In this document: in pieces, positions 1 through 5,730 of the stretch | Layout of the letters: each line of letters starts with the position of its first letter | Position numbering within the stretch: position 1 is the first letter of the stretch | From: Burkholderiaceae bacterium | GTDB taxonomy: Bacteria > Pseudomonadota > Gammaproteobacteria > Burkholderiales > Burkholderiaceae_C | NCBI GenBank assembly: GCA_031256125.1 | Contig: JAIRRE010000175.1 | Location: forward strand, 1 to 5,730 | Reading direction: 5' to 3' | DNA: 5,730 bases | Notes under the pieces: model-generated | Database searches by the model: none | Told to the model about the DNA's origin: nothing | What the model saw: only the letters and a program-made list of their open reading frames with translations | Translations under genes and position numbers: made by a program

Positions 1-1066
1 ATTGCGGATAGTTTGTGGCGCGGTAGCGCAGCAGATCGGTAATCGGGCGGTAGGCTAGCCATTGCAAATCGCGCGTCATGCGCGCGCGCCGCCGTTCGCC
101 ATCGCCGCCGTCGATTTCCAGCGGTTCCGGCGTGGCGTCGAGCGTGAGCAGCCATCGGTTTTCATTGGGTTCCAGCGTGACCTCGTAGCGCACCGGCGGA
201 CCGCTGGTTTGCAAATCGCGCGGGCCGGTAAAACCTTGCCCTTCAAAGCCTGCGCCGCCGCCTTCGCTGGTCCACACGCGGCCATCGAAATGGGAGAGCA
301 CCGGCCCGCGAAAGTAAAGTTGATTCTGCGGCGGGGGCTGATCCTGAAAGCGTACGCGCAAGGCAATCCCGTCGTCCAGCGCCAGTTTGGTGATAGCGCC
401 CAGATCCATCGTTGCCGACAAGCCGGTGCGTCCTACCGAATCGCCACCGGGCATGGCCCACAACGGCGCGAAGCGCGGGAAGAGCACGAACAGCGCCACC
501 ATCACTGGCGTACCAGCCAGCGTCAGCAGCAAGGCGGTGCGCGCCGAATCGCGCAGGCGCGGCTGGCCGACCGGGCGATGGGCGTTGACCAGCGCTGTCA
601 ACAAGCCCCACAGTCCGATCAGCATGACCGCCGCCAGCGGCATCGACTGCGAATACAAGAAGTTGGTCAGCAGCACGAAGAAGCCCAGGAAGAACACCAC
701 GAAGGCATCGCGCCGCGCGCGCAGTTCCAGTGTTTTGAGGGCCAGCAGCAGCGCGACCAGTGCCACGCCTGGCTCGCGTCCGATGAGGGTGTGGAAATTC
801 AGCAGGGTGGCTGCGGTGGCGGCGATCAATGCCACCAGCAGCCAGCGCCGCCGGGGCAGGGGCCGGCCCGTCCAGGCCAGCCAGCCGCGCCAGAGCAGCG
901 CCGCTGCTGTGAACAGCGTGGCCCACCTCGGAATGACGGACGCCAGCGGCAGTGTGATCCAGGCGATGACGGCCAGCAAAAACCAGGTGTCGCGCGTTTC
1001 GCGCGGCAGGCGCTTCAGGCGTTGGCCAAAGTTGCCAGCAGACAGACGGAGGGGCAACGTCAGCAT
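1..1066 (-). CDS. tgpA: TgpA-type membrane transglutaminase (DUF3488 N-terminal part), truncated by window edge
   Basis: This open frame encodes 355 residues from ATG at 1066 with no stop before base 1, so the C-terminus is missing. A basic N-terminus (about 1-26) is followed by hydrophobic segments near 27-45, 48-66, 75-90, 100-112, 121-137, 142-161 and 177-196, a polytopic inner-membrane domain. A soluble part then starts. Family-like motifs are LKTLELRARRDAF (110-122), FPRFAPLWAMP (196-206), TGLSATM (214-220) and YFRGPVLSHFDGRVW (251-265), the DUF3488 signature that precedes the transglutaminase-like domain. Family members are about 650-700 residues, so the Cys-His-Asp catalytic domain should lie off the left edge and cannot be checked. 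The ATG overlaps the DUF58 stop (ATGCTGA), with GGAG at 1081-1078 eleven bases upstream. In Pseudomonas aeruginosa TgpA is an essential protein with a periplasmic transglutaminase domain; its natural substrate is unclear. Confidence 0.88.
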   Translation of the reverse strand, partial: MLTLPLRLSAGNFGQRLKRLPRETRDTWFLLAVIAWITLPLASVIPRWATLFTAAALLWRGWLAWTGRPLPRRRWLLVALIAATAATLLNFHTLIGREPGVALVALLLALKTLELRARRDAFVVFFLGFFVLLTNFLYSQSMPLAAVMLIGLWGLLTALVNAHRPVGQPRLRDSARTALLLTLAGTPVMVALFVLFPRFAPLWAMPGGDSVGRTGLSATMDLGAITKLALDDGIALRVRFQDQPPPQNQLYFRGPVLSHFDGRVWTSEGGGAGFEGQGFTGPRDLQTSGPPVRYEVTLEPNENRWLLTLDATPEPLEIDGGDGERRRARMTRDLQWLAYRPITDLLRYRATNYPQ

Positions 1067-2061
1067 TCGGCCAGTATCTCCAGACAGCGCAAGCGGTGCG
1101 CTGGGCCGCTATCGGGAGCGATTTGCCGCCCCGGCAAGCGCAAGCCGTAATCCAGCCCCTGCGCGTCGGCGGCCAGTACCCAGGCCGTCAGGCGCGACAG
1201 GCGTTGTTCCCGCTCCAGCGCGCCCGCGCGGGAGAAGTCCAGCCACAACTCGCGCCGTTGCCGGGTTTGCGTGTCGCGCGAGATCAGTTCGCCCGCGCGG
1301 GCATATTTTTTCCAGACCAACAGCTTGATCGGGTCGCCGCGCTGGTAGGCGCGCACGCCGTCGAACTCGCCGCTGGCGCGGGTATTGTTCGCCGCGCCGC
1401 TACCGGCTACCGGCTCGCCGCGCGGCAGCGGCGGGCAGGGCGTTTCCGGCATCGGATACACCAGTACGCGAGCGGCAGGCTGCCATACCGTCCAGACGCG
1501 GAAAGTGCCCAGCGGGTAGCGCGTTTCGGCGGTCAGCGGCGGTACTGTCCAGTGGCCCCGGCGCGGCGGCAGCCAACTCATCCGCACGGTCGATTCGCCT
1601 TGGCCGGGAACATCGGTCCAGGCCCAGCGATCCTGCTTTTGAGATAGTCCGGCGGCTGGGTAGCGCGCCACGCCTATGGTCAGGCGCGGTGCGCGCCGGG
1701 CGTTGATTAAGCACACCTCCAGCACTGCCAAGTGGCCCGCGAATACCGGCTGCGGCGGCGCGATTTTCAAAGTCAGCCCGCGCAAATTGCCGTAACACAC
1801 CGCCATTCCGGCGGCGGCACAGCCGGCGAGCAGAAAGGTCAGCAAAAAGCCCAGGTTGAGTTGGTAATTGATCGCTGCAATCAGCAGTACCGCCAGCGTC
1901 GCGGCGAGCAACAGCCCGGCGCGCGTCGGCAGAATGTAAACGCGCCGCTGCGTCAGCGTCAGGCTATCGGTGGACGCCATGCGCGCCAGCCACCAGACCC
2001 GCAGCCGAGCGTGCCAAGCCCACCAGGGCAAGGTCGCCGGACGGCTGACCGGCGCGCTCAC
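1060..2061 (-). CDS. DUF58 domain membrane protein (MoxR-associated)
   Basis: A 333-residue protein, within the usual size of the family. After a Trp/Arg-rich cytoplasmic leader comes YILPTRAGLLL (42-52), then two adjacent membrane helices (about 48-64 and 70-89) separated by NYQLNLG. The rest is soluble and carries the DUF58 signature FDGVRAYQRGDPIKLLVWKK (233-252), then a strand ending in LWLDFS (272-277). That strand resembles the start of a von Willebrand A metal site, but the full DxSxS motif is not present. I chose the GTG at 2061 because GAGGTG (2075-2070) sits eight bases upstream and the GTG overlaps the moxR stop as GTGA. A longer frame from 2151 would run through moxR, and an internal ATG (residue 28) would remove part of the leader. 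Its position between moxR and tgpA is the classical arrangement; it probably acts as a membrane-bound partner of the ATPase. The biochemical role is unknown. Confidence 0.9.
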   Translation of the reverse strand: MSAPVSRPATLPWWAWHARLRVWWLARMASTDSLTLTQRRVYILPTRAGLLLAATLAVLLIAAINYQLNLGFLLTFLLAGCAAAGMAVCYGNLRGLTLKIAPPQPVFAGHLAVLEVCLINARRAPRLTIGVARYPAAGLSQKQDRWAWTDVPGQGESTVRMSWLPPRRGHWTVPPLTAETRYPLGTFRVWTVWQPAARVLVYPMPETPCPPLPRGEPVAGSGAANNTRASGEFDGVRAYQRGDPIKLLVWKKYARAGELISRDTQTRQRRELWLDFSRAGALEREQRLSRLTAWVLAADAQGLDYGLRLPGRQIAPDSGPAHRLRCLEILAEC

Positions 2062-2981
2062 GGCAAGGGCACCTCGGCCAGCATGGCCCGCACCTGTTCC
2101 AGCGCGCCGCGGCCCGCGTCGCTCACCGGGACCATGCGATGCGCCGCGCATTGCGGCAAGATGGCTTGTACATCATCGGGCGCCACGTAATCGCGCCCCG
2201 ATACCAGCGCTCGCGCCCGCGCCGCGCGCAGCAGCGCAATGCCGGCGCGCGGTGACAGACCCTGCAAAAACCAGCGCCCCGAACGTGTGGCGGCGATCAA
2301 ATCCTGTACGTAGTCGAGCAGCGGCGGCGCCACGTGTATCGCATCCACAGTTCGTTGCAGCGCGGCTAAATCGTCCGCCATCAGCACCGGTTGCAGATTG
2401 CCCACCATTGCGCGGCGATCATTGCCCGTCAACAACTGGCGTTCGGCGGCGCGATCCGGGTAGCCCAGCGAAATGCGCATCAAAAAGCGGTCGAGTTGCG
2501 ATTCCGGCAGCGCGTAGGTGCCCAGTTGATCCTGTGGGTTCTGCGTGGCAATTACAAAAAACGGCCAGGGCAGCGGGCGCGTCGCGCCTTCCACCGTGAC
2601 CTGACGTTCCTCCATCGCTTCGAGCAGCGCACTTTGCGTTTTGGGGCTGGCGCGGTTGATTTCATCGGCCAGCAACACCTGGGCGAATACCGGGCCGGGG
2701 TGAAACACGAATTGCTCCTGACCGCGCTCATAGACCGATACCCCCGAAAGATCGCTGGGCATCAAATCAGCGGTGAACTGCACGCGCGAGAACTGCAAGC
2801 CAAAACTGCGCGCCAGCGCGTGCGCCAGCGTGGTCTTGCCCACGCCGGGAATGTCCTCGATCAACAAATGCCCGCCTGCCAGCAGGCACACCAGGCCGTC
2901 CTGTACTTGGGGCGACTTGCCGACCATGACCGTGTTAAGCTGATCAAGTACGGCGCTTATGGCTAGGGCTGGGTTGTTCAT
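2058..2981 (-). CDS. moxR: MoxR family AAA+ ATPase
   Basis: A 307-residue cytoplasmic AAA+ ATPase of typical MoxR length. Residues visible from the chosen start are Walker A GVGKTT (46-51), Walker B LLADEINR (103-110), sensor 1 ATQNP (145-149), the SQLDRF arginine-finger region (161-166) and sensor 2 SPRAG (243-247), followed by the C-terminal lid helices. MoxR proteins are thought to use ATP to remodel or mature partner proteins, often ones linked to DUF58 or VWA proteins encoded beside them, as here. The start is not certain. ATG at 2981 gives the family-like N-terminus [16 protein letters not shown], but its GGAGG (2988-2984) is only two bases away. ATG at 3011 (or TTG at 3014) would add 10 to 11 residues and has no Shine-Dalgarno sequence. 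It is the first gene of the operon, divergent from the deacetylase gene, and its stop overlaps the DUF58 start. Confidence 0.93.
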   Translation of the reverse strand: MNNPALAISAVLDQLNTVMVGKSPQVQDGLVCLLAGGHLLIEDIPGVGKTTLAHALARSFGLQFSRVQFTADLMPSDLSGVSVYERGQEQFVFHPGPVFAQVLLADEINRASPKTQSALLEAMEERQVTVEGATRPLPWPFFVIATQNPQDQLGTYALPESQLDRFLMRISLGYPDRAAERQLLTGNDRRAMVGNLQPVLMADDLAALQRTVDAIHVAPPLLDYVQDLIAATRSGRWFLQGLSPRAGIALLRAARARALVSGRDYVAPDDVQAILPQCAAHRMVPVSDAGRGALEQVRAMLAEVPLP

Positions 2982-3031
2982 ACCCTCCACGTTACCATTG
3001 CGCCGCAGCATCAAATGAAGGGGACACGATC
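2982..3031. promoter_or_regulatory. Divergent intergenic region between moxR and the deacetylase gene
   Basis: Only 50 bases separate the two divergent start codons, and the upstream moxR start option at 3011 would shorten this to 20. Ribosome binding sites for both genes fall inside it (GGAGG on the minus strand at 2988-2984, AAGGGG on the plus strand at 3018-3023). There is no room for two full sigma-70 promoters, so at least one promoter must extend into the opposite coding region. I see no convincing -35/-10 pair within it. The regulatory role is inferred from geometry only. Confidence 0.4.
3018..3023 (+). promoter_or_regulatory. Ribosome binding site of the deacetylase gene
   Basis: AAGGGG lies eight bases before the ATG at 3032. 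This is good Shine-Dalgarno placement and fixes the start of the deacetylase gene, whose N-terminus (GYFSHPDC) also fits the family. Confidence 0.7.
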
Positions 3032-3982
3032 ATGGGTAAAACAGGCTATTTCAGTCATCCCGACTGCCGCAAACACGACATGGGCAGCGGTCATCCAGAA
3101 TGTCCGCAGCGGCTGGACGTGATCGAAGACCGGCTGTTGGCTTCGGGCGTTTTTGACGCGCTGGAGCGCCACGAAGCCACGCCGGCGGGCATGGGCGAGT
3201 TGTTGCTGGGGCACGGACGGCGGCACGTGGCGGCGCTGCGCGGCCTGCATGACATGCTGGTCGAGGAAATGGCCGCCGGAGGTCCCGACCACTACTCGCT
3301 CGATACCGATACGTCGATGAACCCGCACACCTACCGCGCGGCGCGCCTGTCGGCGGGTGCGGCCATCAACGCGGTGGAAGCGGTCATGAACGGCGAGCTG
3401 GAAAACGCCTTTTGCGGCGTGCGTCCGCCCGGCCACCACGCCAAGCGCAATCAGGTGATGGGTTTTTGCTTTTTCAGCAACGTCGCCATCGCCGCCAAAT
3501 ACGCCTGCGAGCGGCTGGGCTTGCAGCGCGTGGCTATCGTGGACTTCGATGTGCATCACGGCAACGGCACCGAGGAAATCGTGGCGGGCGACGAACGCAT
3601 CCTGATGGTCAGCTACTACCAGCATCCATTCTTTCCCGAGACGCCGCCCAGGGACGAACCCAACCTGGTCAACTGTCCCGTGGCGGCTTACACGCGCGGC
3701 ATGGAAATCCGTGAACTGATCGAGCAAATATGGATGCCGCGCCTGGAAGCGCACCGGCCTGAGCTGATCTTTATCAGTGCCGGGTTCGACGCCCACCGCG
3801 AGGACGACATGGGCCAACTGGGTCTGACCGAGCAAGACTTTGCCTGGATCACCCAGCGCGTCAAGGACGTGGCCCGTCAGCACGCACAGGGCCGCATCGT
3901 CAGTTGCCTGGAAGGCGGCTACCACCTCGAATCACTGGCCCGCAGCGTGGAGGCCCACGTGCGGGTGCTGGCGGATGTGTGA
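3032..3982 (+). CDS. Histone deacetylase family zinc amidohydrolase (class II-like)
   Basis: A complete 316-residue single-domain arginase/deacetylase-fold enzyme, predicted cytoplasmic with no signal peptide. The N-terminus has the HPECPQRL (21-28) element. The catalytic residues are all visible: tandem histidines in RPPGHHA (H135, H136), zinc ligands D173 and H175 in [10 protein letters not shown] (171-180), the third zinc ligand D253 in [10 protein letters not shown] (249-258), and the transition-state tyrosine Y297 in LEGGYHLES (293-301). RPPGHH is the class II and acetylpolyamine-hydrolase form; class I enzymes have a different sequence there. Such enzymes hydrolyse the acetyl amide of acetyl-lysine or acetylated polyamines. 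Bacterial members often have unknown natural substrates, and nothing here identifies this one. The gene starts at ATG 3032 behind a good ribosome binding site, stands alone on this strand and ends 36 bases before the convergent GT87 gene. A class I or acetoin-utilisation-type protein is less likely. Confidence 0.95.
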   Translation: MGKTGYFSHPDCRKHDMGSGHPECPQRLDVIEDRLLASGVFDALERHEATPAGMGELLLGHGRRHVAALRGLHDMLVEEMAAGGPDHYSLDTDTSMNPHTYRAARLSAGAAINAVEAVMNGELENAFCGVRPPGHHAKRNQVMGFCFFSNVAIAAKYACERLGLQRVAIVDFDVHHGNGTEEIVAGDERILMVSYYQHPFFPETPPRDEPNLVNCPVAAYTRGMEIRELIEQIWMPRLEAHRPELIFISAGFDAHREDDMGQLGLTEQDFAWITQRVKDVARQHAQGRIVSCLEGGYHLESLARSVEAHVRVLADV

Positions 3983-4018
3983 GATCGTGAGAGATGCGAC
4001 AGATAGTTCTGGTGAAAA
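3983..4018. other. Short convergent gap without a clear terminator
   Basis: The stop codons of the deacetylase gene (plus) and the GT87 gene (minus) face each other across 36 bases. I see no GC-rich hairpin followed by a T-run for either strand. A small GTGA-AAA-TCAC inverted repeat at 4012-4022 is too weak to call a terminator. Confidence 0.4.
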
Positions 4019-5257
4019 TCACAAAAAGCCGGGTTTTGCATGTTTGAAATGCCAGATCAAACAAATGCACAATAGCCACATTAAAATTGAGGCGATGCAC
4101 AGCGGTCGCCAGAGGGCAATCGCATCAATGGGGAGCGTAATCATAACCAGCGCCATGATTGCGCAGCCAATAATCAGGCAATAGTTTTTGCTCCGGCGGG
4201 TCTGGCGGCTTTGTTCGACGCAGCCGACAAGCAGGGTCAGCGGCAGAATCAGCGCGCCGAAATAATGCGTTTCGGCAATCGGCGAAATCAGCAGCGACCA
4301 GATGATAAAGGCGCTGCAAAGCAGATTTTGCGCCATGCTCGGCTGTTCTTTGTCCATTTCGGACGATTGAATGCGGCGGGCGCTGATTCCCATGATGGCC
4401 AGCATCAGGCCACCGCTGGCTACTACAGCGTAGCGGGTGAAACGGGCGGGCATACCGAAACTCAAAAATAGCGATTCCAGTGATTGGTTGCGCGGCTTGG
4501 TGGTATTGAGTAATTGTTCGTAGAGCGAAGTGACGTGCGCCCGGTCGGTGTTTTGCATCATGGCCGGATGCCCTACCACGTCGAACCAACCGGCGAATTG
4601 GTGAAAATTGAATTGCCAGCCCCAATATAAGCTTGGCAGAATAATACCAAATAAAATTAATATCCCAAAAGTGGCGATGACGGCGCGCCAGTCGCGTCGT
4701 AGAATAAAATAAATAATTAATACAATGGGGAATACTTTGAGCAAAACTGCGCAGGCCAAGCTGAAGCCGGCGGCGATGGGATGATTTTTGAGATGAAAAT
4801 AGAACGCGGCGATCATGAAGAAAAACATGAACGGCGAAGCCTGACAGCGCAAAGTTCCCGATATGAGCAGGGTGAAAAGACTGAGTAAAGGCAGTCCGTA
4901 AATGAGATAGGGTTTGGCCTTAAGCGGCGTTGGCCCCAGCAAAGCGGCAGACATGATGGCTGAAGCGCCTATCGAGGCCACGGAGAGCAGATACCAGATC
5001 GAAGCGCCCAGCGTGAGCGGAATGCGGGCCAGCGGTACAAGAAGAATGGCGAAAGGCGGTGGATACACATAGCGCCAGCCCCGGATGCTTTGGGCGAGAT
5101 AAATATCTCGGTGATCCAGGAGGGCCTGCCCAGCGGCGACATAAACCGTGTAATCGGTGCGCTGCTGGGAATCCCAAGCGGCGCGGTAGATGGCAAATGC
5201 TCCCAGAATGAGAATCACCAGGGCGATCAGGAGATAGAAAGTGCGATTGGCCCGCAT
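4019..5257 (-). CDS. GT87 / DUF2029 family polyprenyl-phosphate-dependent glycosyltransferase
   Basis: A 412-residue polytopic protein with roughly eleven hydrophobic segments, the first at 7-25. After helix 1 it has TDYTVYVAAGQALLDHRDIY (34-53), whose D35 matches the conserved loop aspartate expected of GT-C enzymes, then YVYPPPFAILLVPL (64-77), the Tyr-Pro-Pro signature of DUF2029. LLKVFP (172-177) and SPIAETHYFGALILP (325-339) correspond to later family motifs. The family transfers sugars, often mannose, from polyprenyl phosphate on the outer face of the inner membrane; donor and acceptor are unknown here. The usual GQ.N-like stretch after the third or fourth helix reads GTLRCQASP (134-142), a divergence. 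No Shine-Dalgarno sequence precedes ATG 5257 (CTCCAACCGCC), and no better in-frame start exists nearby. GC content is well below that of the flanking genes, and no other glycan genes are adjacent, which fits an acquired or weakly expressed gene. Confidence 0.88.
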   Translation of the reverse strand: MRANRTFYLLIALVILILGAFAIYRAAWDSQQRTDYTVYVAAGQALLDHRDIYLAQSIRGWRYVYPPPFAILLVPLARIPLTLGASIWYLLSVASIGASAIMSAALLGPTPLKAKPYLIYGLPLLSLFTLLISGTLRCQASPFMFFFMIAAFYFHLKNHPIAAGFSLACAVLLKVFPIVLIIYFILRRDWRAVIATFGILILFGIILPSLYWGWQFNFHQFAGWFDVVGHPAMMQNTDRAHVTSLYEQLLNTTKPRNQSLESLFLSFGMPARFTRYAVVASGGLMLAIMGISARRIQSSEMDKEQPSMAQNLLCSAFIIWSLLISPIAETHYFGALILPLTLLVGCVEQSRQTRRSKNYCLIIGCAIMALVMITLPIDAIALWRPLCIASILMWLLCICLIWHFKHAKPGFL

Positions 5258-5269
5258 GGCGGTTGGAGT

Positions 5270-5284
5270 AAAGTTAATAACTTT
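5270..5284. repeat. Perfect 7-bp inverted repeat upstream of the GT87 gene
   Basis: AAAGTTA-A-TAACTTT is a perfect palindrome with a one-base centre, 12 bases upstream of the GT87 start. It overlaps a second perfect palindrome (5282-5291). The place is right for an operator, but AT-rich palindromes of this size also arise by chance. Confidence 0.45.
5274..5279 (-). promoter_or_regulatory. Possible -10 element for the GT87 gene
   Basis: On the minus strand TATTAA matches the sigma-70 -10 consensus at four of six positions. Seventeen bases upstream is TTCCCT, matching the -35 at only three of six. It would start transcription about ten bases before the ATG, giving an almost leaderless message, which would agree with the missing ribosome binding site. 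The call is weak. Confidence 0.2.
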
Positions 5285-5291
5285 TGCAAAA
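5282..5291. repeat. Perfect palindrome TTTTGCAAAA
   Basis: A ten-base perfect palindrome overlapping the larger inverted repeat at 5270-5284, upstream of the GT87 gene. Together they make a compact AT-rich symmetrical block in a GC-rich setting, consistent with a promoter or protein-binding site. Confidence 0.4.
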
Positions 5292-5413
5292 AATCCAGGG
5301 AATCAGAAGGCCATGATCCGGGTAAAGGCAGGGTTGAACAAGTCCGGTGCCAGCGGTGCATCTTAAGCCCGGTCACACGCCGGTTGCGCCGTGCCGCGAT
5401 AAATTATTTGATG

Positions 5414-5560
5414 TTAAACCTGCGGCGCGCCGAGCTTACCAAGAAAACGGCGCAGTGTCTGGGCGGCACTTACATCAAGCGTGGCGGTCCAGAGCAGCTC
5501 ACGTTTGGCTGGGCGCGGCATGGGCAAAATGGGCAGACAATCCGCGATCAGGTTCGCCAT
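5414..5560 (-). CDS. Possible 48-residue hypothetical protein
   Basis: A small ORF starting at ATG 5560 and ending with TAA at 5414. The product begins MANLIADCLPILPMPRPAKR, continues through LLWTATLDVSAAQTLRRFLG and has a balanced amino-acid composition with no signal peptide or membrane segment. Third-position GC, counted by hand, is about two thirds, the same as in the competing plus-strand frame, so codon use does not decide between them. There is no clear ribosome binding site (a GGGG run lies about twelve bases upstream). Its start is head to head with the plus-strand gene at 5564. I do not recognise the family. It may be a real small gene or a chance ORF. Confidence 0.25.
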   Translation of the reverse strand: MANLIADCLPILPMPRPAKRELLWTATLDVSAAQTLRRFLGKLGAPQV

Positions 5561-5563
5561 GCT

Positions 5564-5730
5564 ATGACTGCCCCGGAATCCTCGTTCTTGACGCACGAAA
5601 TTGCCGCCGCCGCCGCGCGGCTGGTAGTGGACGAAGCGCTTGATTACGGCGCAGCCAAACGGCGCGCGGCTCATGCGCTGGGTGCGTCGTCGCGCGTCGC
5701 GCTGCCTGATAACGCGCTGCTGGAACAAGC
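5564..5730 (+). CDS. Conserved hypothetical protein, N-terminal fragment cut by window edge
   Basis: The frame is open from ATG 5564 to the window end (55 full residues). The visible N-terminus, MTAPESSFLTHEIAAAAARL followed by VVDEALDYGAAKRRAAHALG and ALPDNALLEQ, reads as a helical, Ala/Arg-rich cytoplasmic protein. It resembles a betaproteobacterial family I recall, with an N-terminal pattern like AARLVVEEGLDYG.AKRRA followed by LPDN, usually annotated as hypothetical or nucleotidyltransferase-like. That is recollection, and the diagnostic C-terminal part is outside the window. The start is chosen for the family-like N-terminus; the Shine-Dalgarno signal is poor (AGG eleven bases upstream). 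The frame is open further upstream, and ATG at 5411 would add 51 residues that do not look like the family. No function can be assigned. Confidence 0.6.
   Translation, partial: MTAPESSFLTHEIAAAAARLVVDEALDYGAAKRRAAHALGASSRVALPDNALLEQ

Larger units (their letters stand above)
5258..5563. other. Roughly 300-bp interval between the GT87 gene and the right-hand hypothetical gene
   Basis: No confidently coding gene is seen here. It holds the two overlapping palindromes near 5270-5291, a repeated CGGTGC (5345-5350 and 5354-5359), an AT-rich patch (about 5399-5412), and the doubtful 48-residue minus-strand ORF. The plus-strand frame of the right-hand gene stays open through this interval, with a possible ATG at 5411. 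It probably carries promoters for both divergent flanking genes, but I find no convincing consensus pair on the plus strand. Confidence 0.5.

Noticed and set aside
243..926. A 227-codon minus-strand open frame
   Set aside because: It is a different frame of tgpA. The tgpA frame gives transmembrane helices and recognisable DUF3488 motifs, while this one gives low-complexity sequence.
62..1150. A 362-codon plus-strand open frame across the tgpA region, and another at 387-1328
   Set aside because: Rich in Gln, Arg, His and Ala with no domain; both are antisense shadows of the tgpA and DUF58 genes in high-GC DNA.
1970..2599. A 209-codon plus-strand frame opposite moxR and DUF58, and one at 2391-2966
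   Set aside because: Pro/Ala/Arg-rich or Gln/Arg-rich shadows of clearly coding minus-strand genes.
3011..3925. A 304-codon minus-strand frame opposite the deacetylase gene
   Set aside because: The plus strand has every catalytic motif of the deacetylase family; the antisense product has no recognisable motif and is biased to His, Val and Arg.
1..3982. A defence island or new immunity system built on the MoxR ATPase and the deacetylase
   Set aside because: MoxR-DUF58-TgpA is a widespread, established operon, and no nuclease, helicase, toxin or mobile gene is present.
4024..4037. AAAAGCCGGGTTTT as a terminator between the convergent genes
   Set aside because: The symmetry has a central mismatch and no loop, and it lies inside the GT87 C-terminal codons.
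5345..5359. CGGTGC repeated twice, nine bases apart, as an operator or iteron
   Set aside because: Only two six-base copies in GC-rich DNA; expected by chance.

Overview
The window reads as GC-rich chromosomal DNA of a betaproteobacterium (Rhodocyclales or Nitrosomonadales-like; inferred from protein style and gene order, not proven). It holds five well-supported protein genes or gene ends and one doubtful small ORF. I see no rRNA, tRNA, CRISPR array, insertion sequence or phage gene.

Region 1 to 2981 (minus strand) is a tight three-gene operon read right to left: a MoxR-type AAA+ ATPase, a DUF58 membrane protein, and the N-terminal part of a TgpA-type membrane transglutaminase whose catalytic domain lies beyond the left edge. 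The genes overlap by 4 bp (GTGA) and 7 bp (ATGCTGA), so translation is probably coupled. The transglutaminase gene is easy to miss because its stop codon is outside the window and long antisense reading frames cover it. Known families suggest that MoxR acts as a chaperone-like ATPase for its membrane partners, DUF58 as a membrane-anchored adaptor, and TgpA as a periplasm-facing enzyme.

Region 3032 to 3982 (plus strand) is a complete class II-like histone-deacetylase-family amidohydrolase with all zinc and catalytic residues. It is divergent from moxR; the two start codons are separated by only 50 bp.

Region 4019 to 5257 (minus strand) is a polytopic GT87/DUF2029 glycosyltransferase, convergent with the deacetylase gene (36 bp gap). 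Its base composition is much lower in GC than its neighbours, and it has no visible ribosome binding site. A pair of overlapping palindromes sits just upstream of its start.

Region 5258 to 5563 is a roughly 300 bp interval containing the palindromes and a possible 48-residue minus-strand ORF. From 5564 (plus strand) a conserved-looking hypothetical protein begins and runs off the right edge.

Nothing here amounts to a clear undescribed system. The best leads are the head-to-head small ORF near 5414-5560, the composition and divergent motif of the GT87 gene, and the palindromes in front of it.
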